From the NCBI GenBank assembly GCA_039028935.1, contig JBCCHD010000024.1, positions 1 to 55,908 on the forward strand: DNA of 55,908 nt, given 5' to 3'. The DNA is from Pseudomonadota bacterium (GTDB lineage Bacteria > Pseudomonadota > Gammaproteobacteria > Steroidobacterales > SZUA-146). Below the pieces are notes generated by a model, which was not told where the DNA came from, searched no databases, and saw only the letters and a list, made by a program, of their open reading frames with translations. Positions 26,718 to 35,568 of the stretch are shown one piece after another. The stretch's first letter is position 1; the number at the start of each line of letters is the position of its first letter. The position numbers and the translations under genes are program-made.

Positions 26718-28094
26718 GTGAAAATCATCATTCTCGGCGCAGGACAGGTCGGCTCGACCGTGGCGTATTATCTTGCCAAGGAAGAATCCAACGAAGTAAC
26801 GATAGTGGATCTGAACGAAGAAGTGCTGCGTGATCTGCAGGACCGTCTCGACGTGGGCACCGTTCAGGGTCATGCGGCACACCCCGATGTGCTTGAAAGC
26901 GCCGGAGCCAGCGACGCGACAATGATCATCGCACTGACCAACAGTGACGAGACCAACATGATCGCCTGCCAGGTCGCTTACACGCTTTATCATACGCCGA
27001 CCAAAATCGCGCGTATCCGAAGTCTTGCGTATATCAAAAGCGAAAAACTGTTCACCCAAGATGCATTGCCGGTTGATGTGGTCGTCAGTCCCGAGAACTT
27101 GGTGACTGAATATATCGAACGCCTCATTCATTACCCGGGTGCTTTACAAGTGCTGGAGTTTGCCGAGGGGAAAATACGCCTCGTCGGTCTGCGCGCCCAC
27201 AAAGACGGTCTGTTAGTCGGTCAAGAGCTCAACACCCTGCGAGAACACATTCCCAATACCGATACCCGCGTTGCCGCGATTTACCGAGATGGAAAGAGCA
27301 TTCGACCGGAAGGCGATACCGTCATTCGGGAGGACGACGAAGTGTTTTATATTGCTGCGCGAAAAGATATTCGAGTGGTGATGAGTGAAATGCGTAAGCT
27401 TGAAGCACCGGTGCGTCGCGTGGTGATCGCGGGTGGTGGCAATATTGGCTTTAATCTCGCGCGCACGCTTGAGCGGACGAATCAGGTGAAGATTATTGAG
27501 CGCGACCGAGAACGCGCGAAGTGGGTGTCAAAACATTTGGATAACGCCATTGTGCTCACCGGTGATGCGGCCGATCAGGAACTGTTGGTGGAGGAGAATA
27601 TCGATCACGTCGATGTGTTCGTGGCGGTAACGAATGCCGAGGAGGCCAATATTCTGTCGGCCATGTTGGCCAAGCGCATGGGAGCCAAAAAGGTGATGGC
27701 GCTGATCAATCGACCCGCCTATGCCGATTTGGTTGAGGCCGATACGATCGACATCGCATTGTCGCCACAGCAGATCACTCTGAGTTCTCTACTGGCGCAT
27801 GTGCGACGTGGTGATGTGGCGAAAGTGCATACCTTGCGTCGTGGCGCAGCTGAGGCGCTCGAAGCAGTCGCGCACGGCGATAGCAAAAGCTCGAAAGTGG
27901 TTGGCAAGGCAGTCGAGGACATCGAGTTGCCCCCGGACGTTCAGATCAACGCGATTGTGCGAGGCGACGAGGTGATCATTGCCCATCACGACACGGTCAT
28001 TGAGGCCGACGATCACGTCATTTTGTTTGCCACTGACCGTAAACAAATTCCGCGTGTGGAAAAACTCTTCCAGGTAGGCGTTACGTTCTTTTGA
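26718..28094 (+). CDS. trkA: Trk potassium uptake regulator TrkA
   Basis: 458 residues from a GTG start (E. coli 458). It is a tandem duplication of RCK-N (Rossmann) and RCK-C domains. Each half has an NAD-binding glycine loop: ILGAGQVGSTVA at the start and IAGGGNIGFNLA near residue 237. TrkA is the peripheral cytoplasmic NAD/ATP-binding subunit that gates the TrkH potassium channel. trkH follows 15 bp later. Confidence 0.96.
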   Translation: MKIIILGAGQVGSTVAYYLAKEESNEVTIVDLNEEVLRDLQDRLDVGTVQGHAAHPDVLESAGASDATMIIALTNSDETNMIACQVAYTLYHTPTKIARIRSLAYIKSEKLFTQDALPVDVVVSPENLVTEYIERLIHYPGALQVLEFAEGKIRLVGLRAHKDGLLVGQELNTLREHIPNTDTRVAAIYRDGKSIRPEGDTVIREDDEVFYIAARKDIRVVMSEMRKLEAPVRRVVIAGGGNIGFNLARTLERTNQVKIIERDRERAKWVSKHLDNAIVLTGDAADQELLVEENIDHVDVFVAVTNAEEANILSAMLAKRMGAKKVMALINRPAYADLVEADTIDIALSPQQITLSSLLAHVRRGDVAKVHTLRRGAAEALEAVAHGDSKSSKVVGKAVEDIELPPDVQINAIVRGDEVIIAHHDTVIEADDHVILFATDRKQIPRVEKLFQVGVTFF

Positions 28095-28109
28095 TGGCGG
28101 CGGATTCGC

Positions 28110-29561
28110 ATGAACTTTGATGTGATTCAGCGCATTCTGGGGCTGCTGCTGATCATGTTCAGCGTGACCATGCTGCCCCCGCTTATTGTCAGCGCTATTT
28201 ATTTCGAAGATACCTGGCTGGCCTTCGTAAAGTCGTTTGCACTGATCGTGGCGCTTGGCCTGATCATTTGGTATCCCGTGCGCGATCATCGGCGCGAATT
28301 GCGCTTGCGCGACGGGTTTATTGTGGTGGCCTCTTTTTGGTTGGTATTGGGCCTGGTTGGCGCGTCACCCTTGTATTTTGATACACGTTTGAATCTCTCA
28401 CTAACGGATGCGGTGTTTGAATCAATGTCGGGTCTGACGACTACCGGCGCTACCGTGATCGTGGGCCTCGACGAATTACCGAAAGCGCTGTTGTACTATC
28501 GCCAGCAACTCCAATGGCTGGGTGGCATGGGCATTATTGTGCTGGCTGTGGCTATTTTACCGATGCTCGGGGTGGGTGGCATGCAGCTTTATCGTGCTGA
28601 AACACCAGGACCGATCAAGGACTCTAAGCTCACCCCGCGAATCACTGAGACAGCCAAGGCGCTTTGGTATATCTACCTCGGCATTACAGTGTTTTGTGCG
28701 GTTGCTTTTTGGTCGGCCGGGATGTCGGTCTTTGACGCCATATCGCATAGTTTCAGCACGGTCGCTATCGGTGGGTTTTCCACGCATGATGCGAGCATTG
28801 GGCATTTCGATAGCGCCGCTATTGAGTGGATCACTATTTTCTTTATGCTCGTTGCCGGCGTGAACTTTTCACTCCACTTTGTGGCGTGGCGCGAAGGTAA
28901 GCTCACGGCCTATTTATTCGATCCGGAATTTCGTGCGTATATCGTCGTTTTGAGCACCGTATCGGCGATTGTGTTTGGCGCACTAACGTACTTAAACGTG
29001 TTTAATTCGGTGCCCGAAGGGGTCACCAAGAGTGTTTTTCAGGCCGTGTCGATTGGCACAACCACCGGGTTCTCTACGGCTAATTTTTCGGCTTGGCCCG
29101 GTGCCATTCCGCTGCTATTGATTCTGACGAGTTTTATTGGTGGCTGCGCGGGCTCCACAGGTGGAGGCATGAAAGTTGTACGCTGGCTGCTCATTTATAA
29201 GCAAGGCGTACGCGAGATGTTTCGTCTGGTGCATCCGAGCGCAGAAACGCCGGTTAAGCTTGGCACCAAAGCCGTACCCGATCGGGTGACCGAGGCAGTG
29301 TGGGGTTTCTTTTCGGTTTATGTGGTGATTTTTGCCATTATGATGCTGATTCTCATGACAACGGGGCTTGATCAGATCACCGCGTTTTCGGCGGTGGCGG
29401 CCACGCTCAATAATCTGGGCCCAGGTCTTGGTGGTGTGGCGAGTAATTTCGCGTCGGTAAACGATGTAGCGAAGTGGGTATCGATCATGGGGATGCTGCT
29501 CGGTCGACTTGAGATTTTCACCTTGCTGGTGTTGTGTACACCGTCCTTCTGGCGTCGATAA
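28110..29561 (+). CDS. trkH: Trk potassium uptake transmembrane subunit TrkH
   Basis: 483 residues (E. coli 483), with ten or more membrane helices arranged as four channel-like M1-P-M2 repeats. Selectivity-filter segments are recognisable: SMSGLTTTGATVI, STVAIGGFST, SIGTTTGFSTANF and AATLNNLGPGLG. The intramembrane gate GGCAGSTGGGMK is also present. It forms the potassium-conducting pore with TrkA. It is translated directly after trkA. Confidence 0.96.
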   Translation: MNFDVIQRILGLLLIMFSVTMLPPLIVSAIYFEDTWLAFVKSFALIVALGLIIWYPVRDHRRELRLRDGFIVVASFWLVLGLVGASPLYFDTRLNLSLTDAVFESMSGLTTTGATVIVGLDELPKALLYYRQQLQWLGGMGIIVLAVAILPMLGVGGMQLYRAETPGPIKDSKLTPRITETAKALWYIYLGITVFCAVAFWSAGMSVFDAISHSFSTVAIGGFSTHDASIGHFDSAAIEWITIFFMLVAGVNFSLHFVAWREGKLTAYLFDPEFRAYIVVLSTVSAIVFGALTYLNVFNSVPEGVTKSVFQAVSIGTTTGFSTANFSAWPGAIPLLLILTSFIGGCAGSTGGGMKVVRWLLIYKQGVREMFRLVHPSAETPVKLGTKAVPDRVTEAVWGFFSVYVVIFAIMMLILMTTGLDQITAFSAVAATLNNLGPGLGGVASNFASVNDVAKWVSIMGMLLGRLEIFTLLVLCTPSFWRR

Positions 29562-29572
29562 AGGAACATACG

Positions 29573-30316
29573 ATGAGCGACAACAAACAAACCGATGCAA
29601 TACCGACCGCACGACCAAAAACGTCTTCACTCGACCACGCCATGCTCAGTCGCGAGTCTTGGAAAATATTTCAAATCATGGCCGAATTTGTCGATGGCTT
29701 TGAAAAGTTATCGGGTATTAGTCCGTCGGTCAGCGTATTCGGTTCGGCACGCACGTCTCCAGATGATCCAAACTATGCGCTCGCCGAGGACATCGGGAGG
29801 CGTTTGTCGGATGCGGGCTTTGCCGTGGTGACGGGCGGTGGCGGCGGTATTATGGAGGCGGCGAATAAGGGGGCATTTGGCGGGAAATCGAGCAGTGTCG
29901 GACTCAATATCGTGCTACCGAATGAACAAAAACCGAATGATTACCAAGATATCGCGCTCGTTTACCGACATTTTTTCTCGCGCAAAGTCATGTTTGTTAA
30001 ATACGCGTCGGCGTATGTTGTGCTGCCCGGTGGTTTTGGCACCATGGATGAGTTTATGGAAATCTTGACGCTCATTCAAACCGGTAAATCGCGTGGCATA
30101 CCCATTGTGTTAGTCGGACGCAAATTTTGGGAAGGTCTAATCCAGTGGTTTCGTGATTCGTTGCTCGCTCACGGCACGATTGCCGAAAAAGATTTTGACT
30201 TGTTCCATCTCGTGGATGAGGCGGCCGACGTGCTTGATGTTATTCAAGCCCATTATCGCGAGCGCGATGATTATGGTCCCTCCCTGGAAGAACGCGAGGT
30301 GATGTTAGGCCTGTGA
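29573..30316 (+). CDS. LOG family (TIGR00730-type) Rossmann-fold protein
   Basis: 247 residues. It contains the nucleotide-binding GGGGGIMEAANKGAF and the family hallmark PGGFGTMDEFMEI (PGGxGTxxE), as in lysine-decarboxylase-like and LOG cytokinin-activating phosphoribohydrolases. Some bacterial members are nucleotide 5'-monophosphate nucleosidases (PpnN type), but the physiological substrate here is unknown. The ATG at 29573 is preceded by AAGGAAC; a longer open frame from 29534 overlaps trkH and is rejected. The stop overlaps the dctQ GTG start by four bases. Confidence 0.88.
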   Translation: MSDNKQTDAIPTARPKTSSLDHAMLSRESWKIFQIMAEFVDGFEKLSGISPSVSVFGSARTSPDDPNYALAEDIGRRLSDAGFAVVTGGGGGIMEAANKGAFGGKSSSVGLNIVLPNEQKPNDYQDIALVYRHFFSRKVMFVKYASAYVVLPGGFGTMDEFMEILTLIQTGKSRGIPIVLVGRKFWEGLIQWFRDSLLAHGTIAEKDFDLFHLVDEAADVLDVIQAHYRERDDYGPSLEEREVMLGL

Positions 30317-30864
30317 GTCGCGTGCTGCTATCCATGGCCAACGCTATCGATGCGGTGAGTTGCGCAGTGGGGCGAATGGTGTCTTGGGGCACACTGTTAA
30401 TGGTGCTGACAACCGCAGCGGTTGTAGTGCTACGTCATGGTTTTGACATCGGCTGGATTTGGCTACAGGAAGTCAGTGTTTATCTGCATGCGCTCGTGTT
30501 CCTCCTCGGTGCGGCCTATGCATTGAGCGGTGATGAGCATGTGCGAGTCGATGTGTTTTATCGCGGGTTTACGCCCGAAGGTCGCCGTTGGGTCGATACG
30601 CTTGGCACGCTCTTTTTGTTGTTGCCGACGATGGTCTTCGTTTTTTGGTCGACCTGGCACTACGTCATGCGCTCATGGATAGAAGCCGAGAGTTCACATG
30701 AAACGGGCGGACTGATTTATCCTTTTCCGTCGCTGCTGAAAACAAGCATTCTTGTGGCGTGCGCTCTGTTGGTCTTTCAGGGGCTGGCAATGACCCTTCG
30801 TGCGTGGCGTGGTAATCCGCGTGCGAACACGCAAGACGAAACACCCCACGGCGGGGCGCTGTGA
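30313..30864 (+). CDS. dctQ: TRAP transporter small permease (DctQ type)
   Basis: 183 residues with four membrane helices (about 18-40, 55-75, 97-117 and 140-160). Between the second and third lies the family motif GDEHVRVDVFYRGFTPEGRRWVD. DctQ pairs with DctM to form the membrane part of a sodium-driven TRAP importer for carboxylates. The GTG start overlaps the upstream LOG gene by four bases, and the stop overlaps the dctM start, so all three genes are coupled. The binding protein is encoded separately on the other strand, about 1 kb beyond dctM. Confidence 0.9.
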   Translation: MSRVLLSMANAIDAVSCAVGRMVSWGTLLMVLTTAAVVVLRHGFDIGWIWLQEVSVYLHALVFLLGAAYALSGDEHVRVDVFYRGFTPEGRRWVDTLGTLFLLLPTMVFVFWSTWHYVMRSWIEAESSHETGGLIYPFPSLLKTSILVACALLVFQGLAMTLRAWRGNPRANTQDETPHGGAL

Positions 30865-32246
30865 TGGAAGCGGCCTTTTTTCCTCTGCTTTTGTTTATTG
30901 CGGTGATCGTTACGCTCATGGCAGGCTATCCCGTTGCGTTCACGTTGTCGGGCGTGGCGCTCATTGTTGCCGGTATCGGGCTACTCACCGGGACGTTCGA
31001 CGCGACGCTGCTGGGCACCATCCCGAGTCGCATTTATGGCAACGTCATGAAAAATGAGATTCTCGTTGCCGTACCGATGTTTGTGTTCATGGGTGTAATG
31101 CTCGAGCGCGCTCGCATTGCCGAAGAACTCCTCGATACGTTGGGCTTGTTGTTTGGGCGCGTGCGGGGCGGATTAGGGATTGCGGTGACGCTCGTGGGCA
31201 TGCTGCTCGCAGCGAGTACAGGCATCGTTGGCGCCACCGTTGTGACGATGGGGCTATTGTCGCTACCGACCATGTTGAAGCGCGGCTACGATCCGAGAAT
31301 TGCCAGTGGCACGATCTGCGCTTCGGGTACGCTGGGGCAGATTATTCCACCGTCTATTGTGCTCGTGCTGCTTGGCAGCGTGTTGTCGTCGGCCTATCAA
31401 GAGGCACAGCGGCGGCAGGGGAGCTTTACGCAGGACGCGGTGTCGGTGGGCGACCTATTCATGGGTGCGTTGTTGCCGGGCTTACTGTTGGTGCTCCTTT
31501 ACATGGTGTATTTGATCGGCATGGCCTGGCTCAAACCGCAGTCTATGCCAGCGGTTGAACGCAGCGATATGAGTGGTGGGGAGTTGGTGATTCGCGTTGT
31601 GCGCGTATTACTGCCGCCACTGATCCTGATCCTTGCCGTGCTGGGGTCGATTATTGCCGGAATCGCCTCGCCCACTGAAGCGGCCGGTGTTGGCGCGCTC
31701 GGTGCGCTGCTATTAGCGATCCTCGGCGGCAAGCTGAATGTCTCAAGACTTCAAGACGTGATGCAAAGCACCACCAAAGTCAGTGCCATGGTGTTTATGA
31801 TTTTGCTGGGCGCGTCGATATTCTCGTTAGTATTTCGCGGCTTTGGTGGCGATGATGTGGTGCATGACGCGCTGACTAACCTACCAGGCGGAAAGGTCGG
31901 TGCACTCGTCGTTGTGATGCTCGTGATGTTTTTGTTGGGTTTTGTGCTCGATTTTATTGAGATTGTGTTTGTGGTTGTGCCCATCGTCGGACCGGTGTTG
32001 CTAGCCATGGGTGTCGATCCTGTCTGGCTGGGCGTGATGATTGCGATCAATTTACAGACGTCATTTCTTACGCCGCCGTTCGGCTTCTCGCTTTTTTATT
32101 TACGCGGCGTCGCGCCAGTCGATATGCCCACAAAAGCGATTTACCAAGGCGTAATGCCTTTTGTCTTTATTCAGTTGTTGCTGTTGCTGATACTCGCACT
32201 ATGGCCAGAGCTCGCCACCTGGCTGCCTCAGAAAATATACGGATAG
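30864..32246 (+). CDS. dctM: TRAP transporter large permease (DctM type)
   Basis: 460 residues, about twelve membrane helices. Family features include GTLGQIIPPSIVLVLLG and SPTEAAGVGALGALLLAILGG, which hold the sodium-binding and elevator-domain elements. The late LQTSFLTPPFGFSLFYLRGV is also present. DctM is the transport subunit of TRAP systems; with the binding protein at 33262-34362, the resemblance is to the TakP/mannitol-chloroaromatic subgroup. A GTG three bases earlier is an alternative start. About 260 bp of non-coding DNA follow, with no clear terminator. Confidence 0.93.
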   Translation: MEAAFFPLLLFIAVIVTLMAGYPVAFTLSGVALIVAGIGLLTGTFDATLLGTIPSRIYGNVMKNEILVAVPMFVFMGVMLERARIAEELLDTLGLLFGRVRGGLGIAVTLVGMLLAASTGIVGATVVTMGLLSLPTMLKRGYDPRIASGTICASGTLGQIIPPSIVLVLLGSVLSSAYQEAQRRQGSFTQDAVSVGDLFMGALLPGLLLVLLYMVYLIGMAWLKPQSMPAVERSDMSGGELVIRVVRVLLPPLILILAVLGSIIAGIASPTEAAGVGALGALLLAILGGKLNVSRLQDVMQSTTKVSAMVFMILLGASIFSLVFRGFGGDDVVHDALTNLPGGKVGALVVVMLVMFLLGFVLDFIEIVFVVVPIVGPVLLAMGVDPVWLGVMIAINLQTSFLTPPFGFSLFYLRGVAPVDMPTKAIYQGVMPFVFIQLLLLLILALWPELATWLPQKIYG

Positions 32247-32506
32247 CTGGCCGTCGACGGCAATTGTTGATACGTGAGGACGTGTCGGTTACGTGTCTTA
32301 ATACCGAGCACCGGGTGCATCGCTCTTTGCGTATACGGCGCTGTAAAGGAACCGAGTTAACCTGGATGAGTCGGGTTGTTGCTTGCCTTTGCGCGCGCAT
32401 TGATCAACTGGAAAGATCGGCCAAACAGGCAGACGGTGTGGAAACAGTCGATCACGGGCCAGTGGTGTGCTGTGACCCACCTGGCGTCCAATGCGGCTTG
32501 ATCGGA

Positions 32507-33211
32507 TTAAACGCGTATTCCCAGTTTCTTCTTGAGGTAATCGCTGGTCAGGTGCTTGGCTATATCGGTTGGTTCGCAGTTGCCGTCCGGATCGAAATCG
32601 ATTGGACCGATTTTTTTGGCAACCTTTAAGGCGGCGGCATTGAGTTTTTTAGTGCGTTTTCCGATGCCCATCAGTGCACTGCCCATCGCCATGAGTCCAT
32701 CGATGGACTGCGATGGATACGTCTTGTCGATGTGCGCAATATGGGCGAGAAAATACGCTTCATCCGGTGCCGTCTTCTTCTTACTTTTCGATATCTCGTA
32801 CAGCAGGCCATAACCACATCGTCGGCGCACGGGATCCTTGCTCTTGGTCCATGTGTCAGCGAGCTCAATAACAAAGGGTGTTTTGGCAAGCGTCGCATCG
32901 CACGACGAAAATACGTGTGCGAGATGACCGCCCTGCAATTGTTCGACCTGCGTCTCGGCCTGTTTGATCGTGATGCTCTTCGGGTCATCAATCAATAACG
33001 CGATGATTTTCATTTCGTAGATGGCGGATGCCCAGAGCTTTTTGGCCAGTATCGGATCTCGGCCAATTGTTTTAGCAAACCGACGTAGCGTCGTGAGGCC
33101 AAGTCCGTAGCCTCTCAGCCCTCCAGTCTTCTCGCCCAGCGCTTTCCAATGCGCCATGCCGCGTGCGTCTTTATGCGCTTTCAAATACTCGAGTACGTCC
33201 GATTTGGTCAT
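32507..33211 (-). CDS. DNA alkylation repair protein (AlkD-like)
   Basis: 234 residues made mostly of HEAT-like helical repeats, as in AlkD/AlkC glycosylases that excise positively charged alkyl bases without base flipping. Supporting segments are GLRGYGLGLTTLRRFAKTIGRD, ALLIDDPKSI and SKDPVRRRCGYGLLYE. The exact catalytic Asp and Trp set of AlkD cannot be confirmed from inspection. The Lys-rich C-terminus is typical of a DNA-binding protein. It lies between the TRAP permease genes and the TRAP binding-protein gene, on the strand of the latter, 50 bp after its stop. Confidence 0.83.
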   Translation of the reverse strand: MTKSDVLEYLKAHKDARGMAHWKALGEKTGGLRGYGLGLTTLRRFAKTIGRDPILAKKLWASAIYEMKIIALLIDDPKSITIKQAETQVEQLQGGHLAHVFSSCDATLAKTPFVIELADTWTKSKDPVRRRCGYGLLYEISKSKKKTAPDEAYFLAHIAHIDKTYPSQSIDGLMAMGSALMGIGKRTKKLNAAALKVAKKIGPIDFDPDGNCEPTDIAKHLTSDYLKKKLGIRV

Positions 33212-33261
33212 GGGTCGATGTCCGTTTTGTTATTGCATGGGCAGATCGAAGTGGCGTCGCT

Positions 33262-34362
33262 CTATTTGCGAGCGTTATAGTAAGACAACTCAGACACTTC
33301 GTGGAACGGCTGCACCTCACCGAAAAATGCCGAATAGGACGCATAGATCTCGTTGAAATCGGCGTCGCTGTTGGACAGCTCTTGAAGCACCTCATTTGAG
33401 ATCGCCTGCAGTCGCTTGAGTACGTCGCGAGGGAACTCACGTAATTCGACGTTGTGCTCATTAATGAGCGTGCGCAACGCACGCGGATTGTTGCGCGTGT
33501 ACTCGGCATGCATGCGTAGGGTGGCTGAGTCACACGCGAGCTGTACGATCTGTTTGAGATCGTCCGGCAACGCGGTAAAGGCGTCTTTGTTCACGATGCA
33601 TTCCAGCGCCGCATTGGGTTCATGCCAGCCTGGGTAGTAGTAGTATTTTGCCGCCTTATAAAACCCAAACGATAAGTCGTTGTAGGGTCCGACCCACTCG
33701 GTGGCGTCAATGTCGCCGGTTTGAAGCGCCGTGAATATCTCGCCGCCTGGGCGATTGACCGATACGCCGCCAGCCCGCGTGAATACTTCCCCGCCCAGGC
33801 CCGGGATACGCATTTTGAGACCTTTAAGATCATCAACCGAATTGATTTCTCGATTGAACCAACCACCCATTTGAACACCCGTGAAACCGGCAAGAAACGG
33901 CACGAGATTAAAGCGGTCATACAGTTTCATGTAGAGTGCCTGACCGCCCCCCTCATACAGCCAGCCGGCATATTCGGCAGCGTTCATGCCAAACGGAACG
34001 GCGCCAAACAGTTGTGTGGCGGGGGATTTGCCTTTCCAGTAATAAGCCCCGGTGTGTCCGATCTGCGCCGACCCGCTGGAGACCGCATCGAAGACCTCGA
34101 GCGCTGGAACCAATTCACCTGCCGCGTAGACTTTTACTTGAATACGGCCACCGCTGGCCGATTCGATCGTACGACCCAGGTAATCGGCTGCGGTGCCGAG
34201 GCCGGGGAACATCGGCGGCCAAGAGGTCACCATGTTCCACTTAATGGGTTTGCCCGTGAGTCCGGGGCCGCAGTCGGTGGTGGTGTCGGCTTGCGAACAA
34301 GCCGCGATCGAGGTGGCCAGGGAACCGAGCCCCAGGCCGGCGACAAAATCTCTGCGTTTCAT
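33262..34362 (-). CDS. dctP: TRAP transporter substrate-binding protein (TakP-like)
   Basis: 366 residues from the ATG at 34362. The N-terminus is KRRDFVAGLGLGSL, a twin-arginine signal, and it runs into a lipobox IAAC, so the mature protein is probably a Tat-exported lipoprotein. The DctP-fold body has the typical DLKGLKMRIPGLGGEVF, the ALQTGDIDATEWVGPYND substrate-site segment and YYYPGWHEPN. TakP-type proteins bind 2-oxo acids or related carboxylates; the ligand here is inferred. Its partners dctQ-dctM are on the opposite strand beyond the AlkD-like gene. tatABC is encoded in the same window. Confidence 0.9.
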   Translation of the reverse strand: MKRRDFVAGLGLGSLATSIAACSQADTTTDCGPGLTGKPIKWNMVTSWPPMFPGLGTAADYLGRTIESASGGRIQVKVYAAGELVPALEVFDAVSSGSAQIGHTGAYYWKGKSPATQLFGAVPFGMNAAEYAGWLYEGGGQALYMKLYDRFNLVPFLAGFTGVQMGGWFNREINSVDDLKGLKMRIPGLGGEVFTRAGGVSVNRPGGEIFTALQTGDIDATEWVGPYNDLSFGFYKAAKYYYYPGWHEPNAALECIVNKDAFTALPDDLKQIVQLACDSATLRMHAEYTRNNPRALRTLINEHNVELREFPRDVLKRLQAISNEVLQELSNSDADFNEIYASYSAFFGEVQPFHEVSELSYYNARK

Positions 34363-34458
34363 GGTGGCCTTCGTGTTGACAAAAACAGCCACATTATTAA
34401 CAGATGAGTCGCCGAATTCCCACTACTCGCGCAATGCTCGGAGTGGCGGTCAGGACGG

Positions 34459-34818
34459 TTAGAACGGGATATCGTCCTCGGGAATAGGCGGCTGTTCGTC
34501 CCACATCGGCGGCGCATCAGAGTCCTGTATTCCCGCCTGCTCGGCTCGCTCCACGCGCCACGCCTTGACATCGGTGTACCAGCGGCCGTTGTACTCGCGA
34601 CTTTCAAGATCGAAATGCACCGTGAGATCATCGCCTTGCGTGATCTTGAACTGATCGATTTTGTCGCCCCAGACCATGAAACAAACCGATTTGGGGTAGT
34701 CGCCGGTGATCTCGATGACATATTCCTGTTTACGCCAAGGACCGCGTGAAGACGTGCCGGACTTTTCGTCGAGTACGTGCGTGATTTTGCCTTTGAGTTC
34801 CAATTTTTCCCCCGTCAA
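34459..34818 (-). CDS. DUF3127 family OB-fold-like protein
   Basis: 119 residues. The whole protein aligns with the DUF3127 pattern: ELKGKITHVLDEKSGTSSRG, then WRKQEYVIEI, YPKSVCFMVWGDKIDQF and ESREYNGRWYTDVKAW. The C-terminus ends in an acidic, Pro-rich tail with DDIPF, similar to single-stranded DNA-binding protein tails. From general knowledge this family is found mainly in Bacteroidetes, so acquisition by transfer is possible. The biochemical function is not known. It has no close operon partner; the next minus-strand gene is 170 bp upstream. Confidence 0.85.
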   Translation of the reverse strand: MTGEKLELKGKITHVLDEKSGTSSRGPWRKQEYVIEITGDYPKSVCFMVWGDKIDQFKITQGDDLTVHFDLESREYNGRWYTDVKAWRVERAEQAGIQDSDAPPMWDEQPPIPEDDIPF

Positions 34819-34988
34819 TGCTCGTGCAAAGCGCTAAGGCTATCACCGATTTGACCTCAAGAACCACCGGCATATCCAAAAATATCAGGTGGAAATGCCG
34901 GATGGTTACCACCATCTGAACGCCGTTGTGTGAGCGCAAAGACGGACGGTGCGGATGAGGCCCGATGTTTCTGGCCGTGGTGCAGCCA

Positions 34989-35414
34989 CTACCGGCTAAA
35001 CGGCTCCTTCCGATCGCTGCGCGTCTCTTGCGAATTTTCTGGGCGTTGGATGGCATCGTCCGTGTAGGTGTAGGCAAACCGGCTTTGACCAAGCTGGTGG
35101 ATCACATACATATTGAAAAAATGCGCGATGCCTAGCACAACCAACACAAGTCCGATTCCGGAGGTTTGGTAGACGATGAGTTGACTGAATTGTTCGATGT
35201 GGGCATCCGTGCGCATGCGCAACAACACGAAACCCAGATTGACCAAATAGAAACCCACGACCAATAGGTGGTTAGTCGCCACAGCCAGCTCGCGGTTGCC
35301 ACGCAGGCCGCGCTCCAAGAAGGGCAGTCCGTTGCGGCTGAGCGTGCGCGAGACGTACACCGTAATCAGGATGCTAATAAATAGATAGATAAGATAGTTG
35401 ATTGAATTGAGCAT
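34989..35414 (-). CDS. Small integral membrane protein of unknown function
   Basis: 141 residues with about three membrane segments (5-22, 45-65 and 82-103) and a hydrophilic, charged C-terminal tail. A motif such as NREELAVATN is not strictly present; the related segment here is NRELAVATNHLLVVGFYLVNLGFV. I do not recognise a characterised family. Its promoter region carries direct repeats that look like sites for the adjacent AraC regulator (35567-36592), so the two are probably functionally linked. Confidence 0.7.
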   Translation of the reverse strand: MLNSINYLIYLFISILITVYVSRTLSRNGLPFLERGLRGNRELAVATNHLLVVGFYLVNLGFVLLRMRTDAHIEQFSQLIVYQTSGIGLVLVVLGIAHFFNMYVIHQLGQSRFAYTYTDDAIQRPENSQETRSDRKEPFSR

Positions 35415-35492
35415 GTTCCTCTCCAGATGACCAAAGACTGACGACGAGCGCCACGACCACTATCCAGTCTGACGGTGGTCTTCGGATTGAGC

Positions 35493-35568
35493 CTCCGAGT
35501 TGATCGGTTAGGAATGCTTTTTAATAAAGTATCAAACTTTCAGTGTGTTACAAGTCTCCGAATTGATC
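35493..35568 (-). promoter_or_regulatory. Direct repeats, candidate AraC-regulator operator
   Basis: CTCCGAGTTGATC (35493-35505) and CTCCGAATTGATC (35556-35568) differ by one base and are 63 bp apart, six helical turns. A partial third copy (TCGGATTGA) abuts the first. On the minus strand a possible TTGTAA/TACTTT promoter lies between them, facing the small membrane protein gene. Confidence 0.5.

Noticed and set aside
32247-32506. Possible RNA gene or remnant between dctM and the AlkD-like gene
   Set aside because: No hairpin with T-run, no tRNA-like fold and no coding frame with support were seen.
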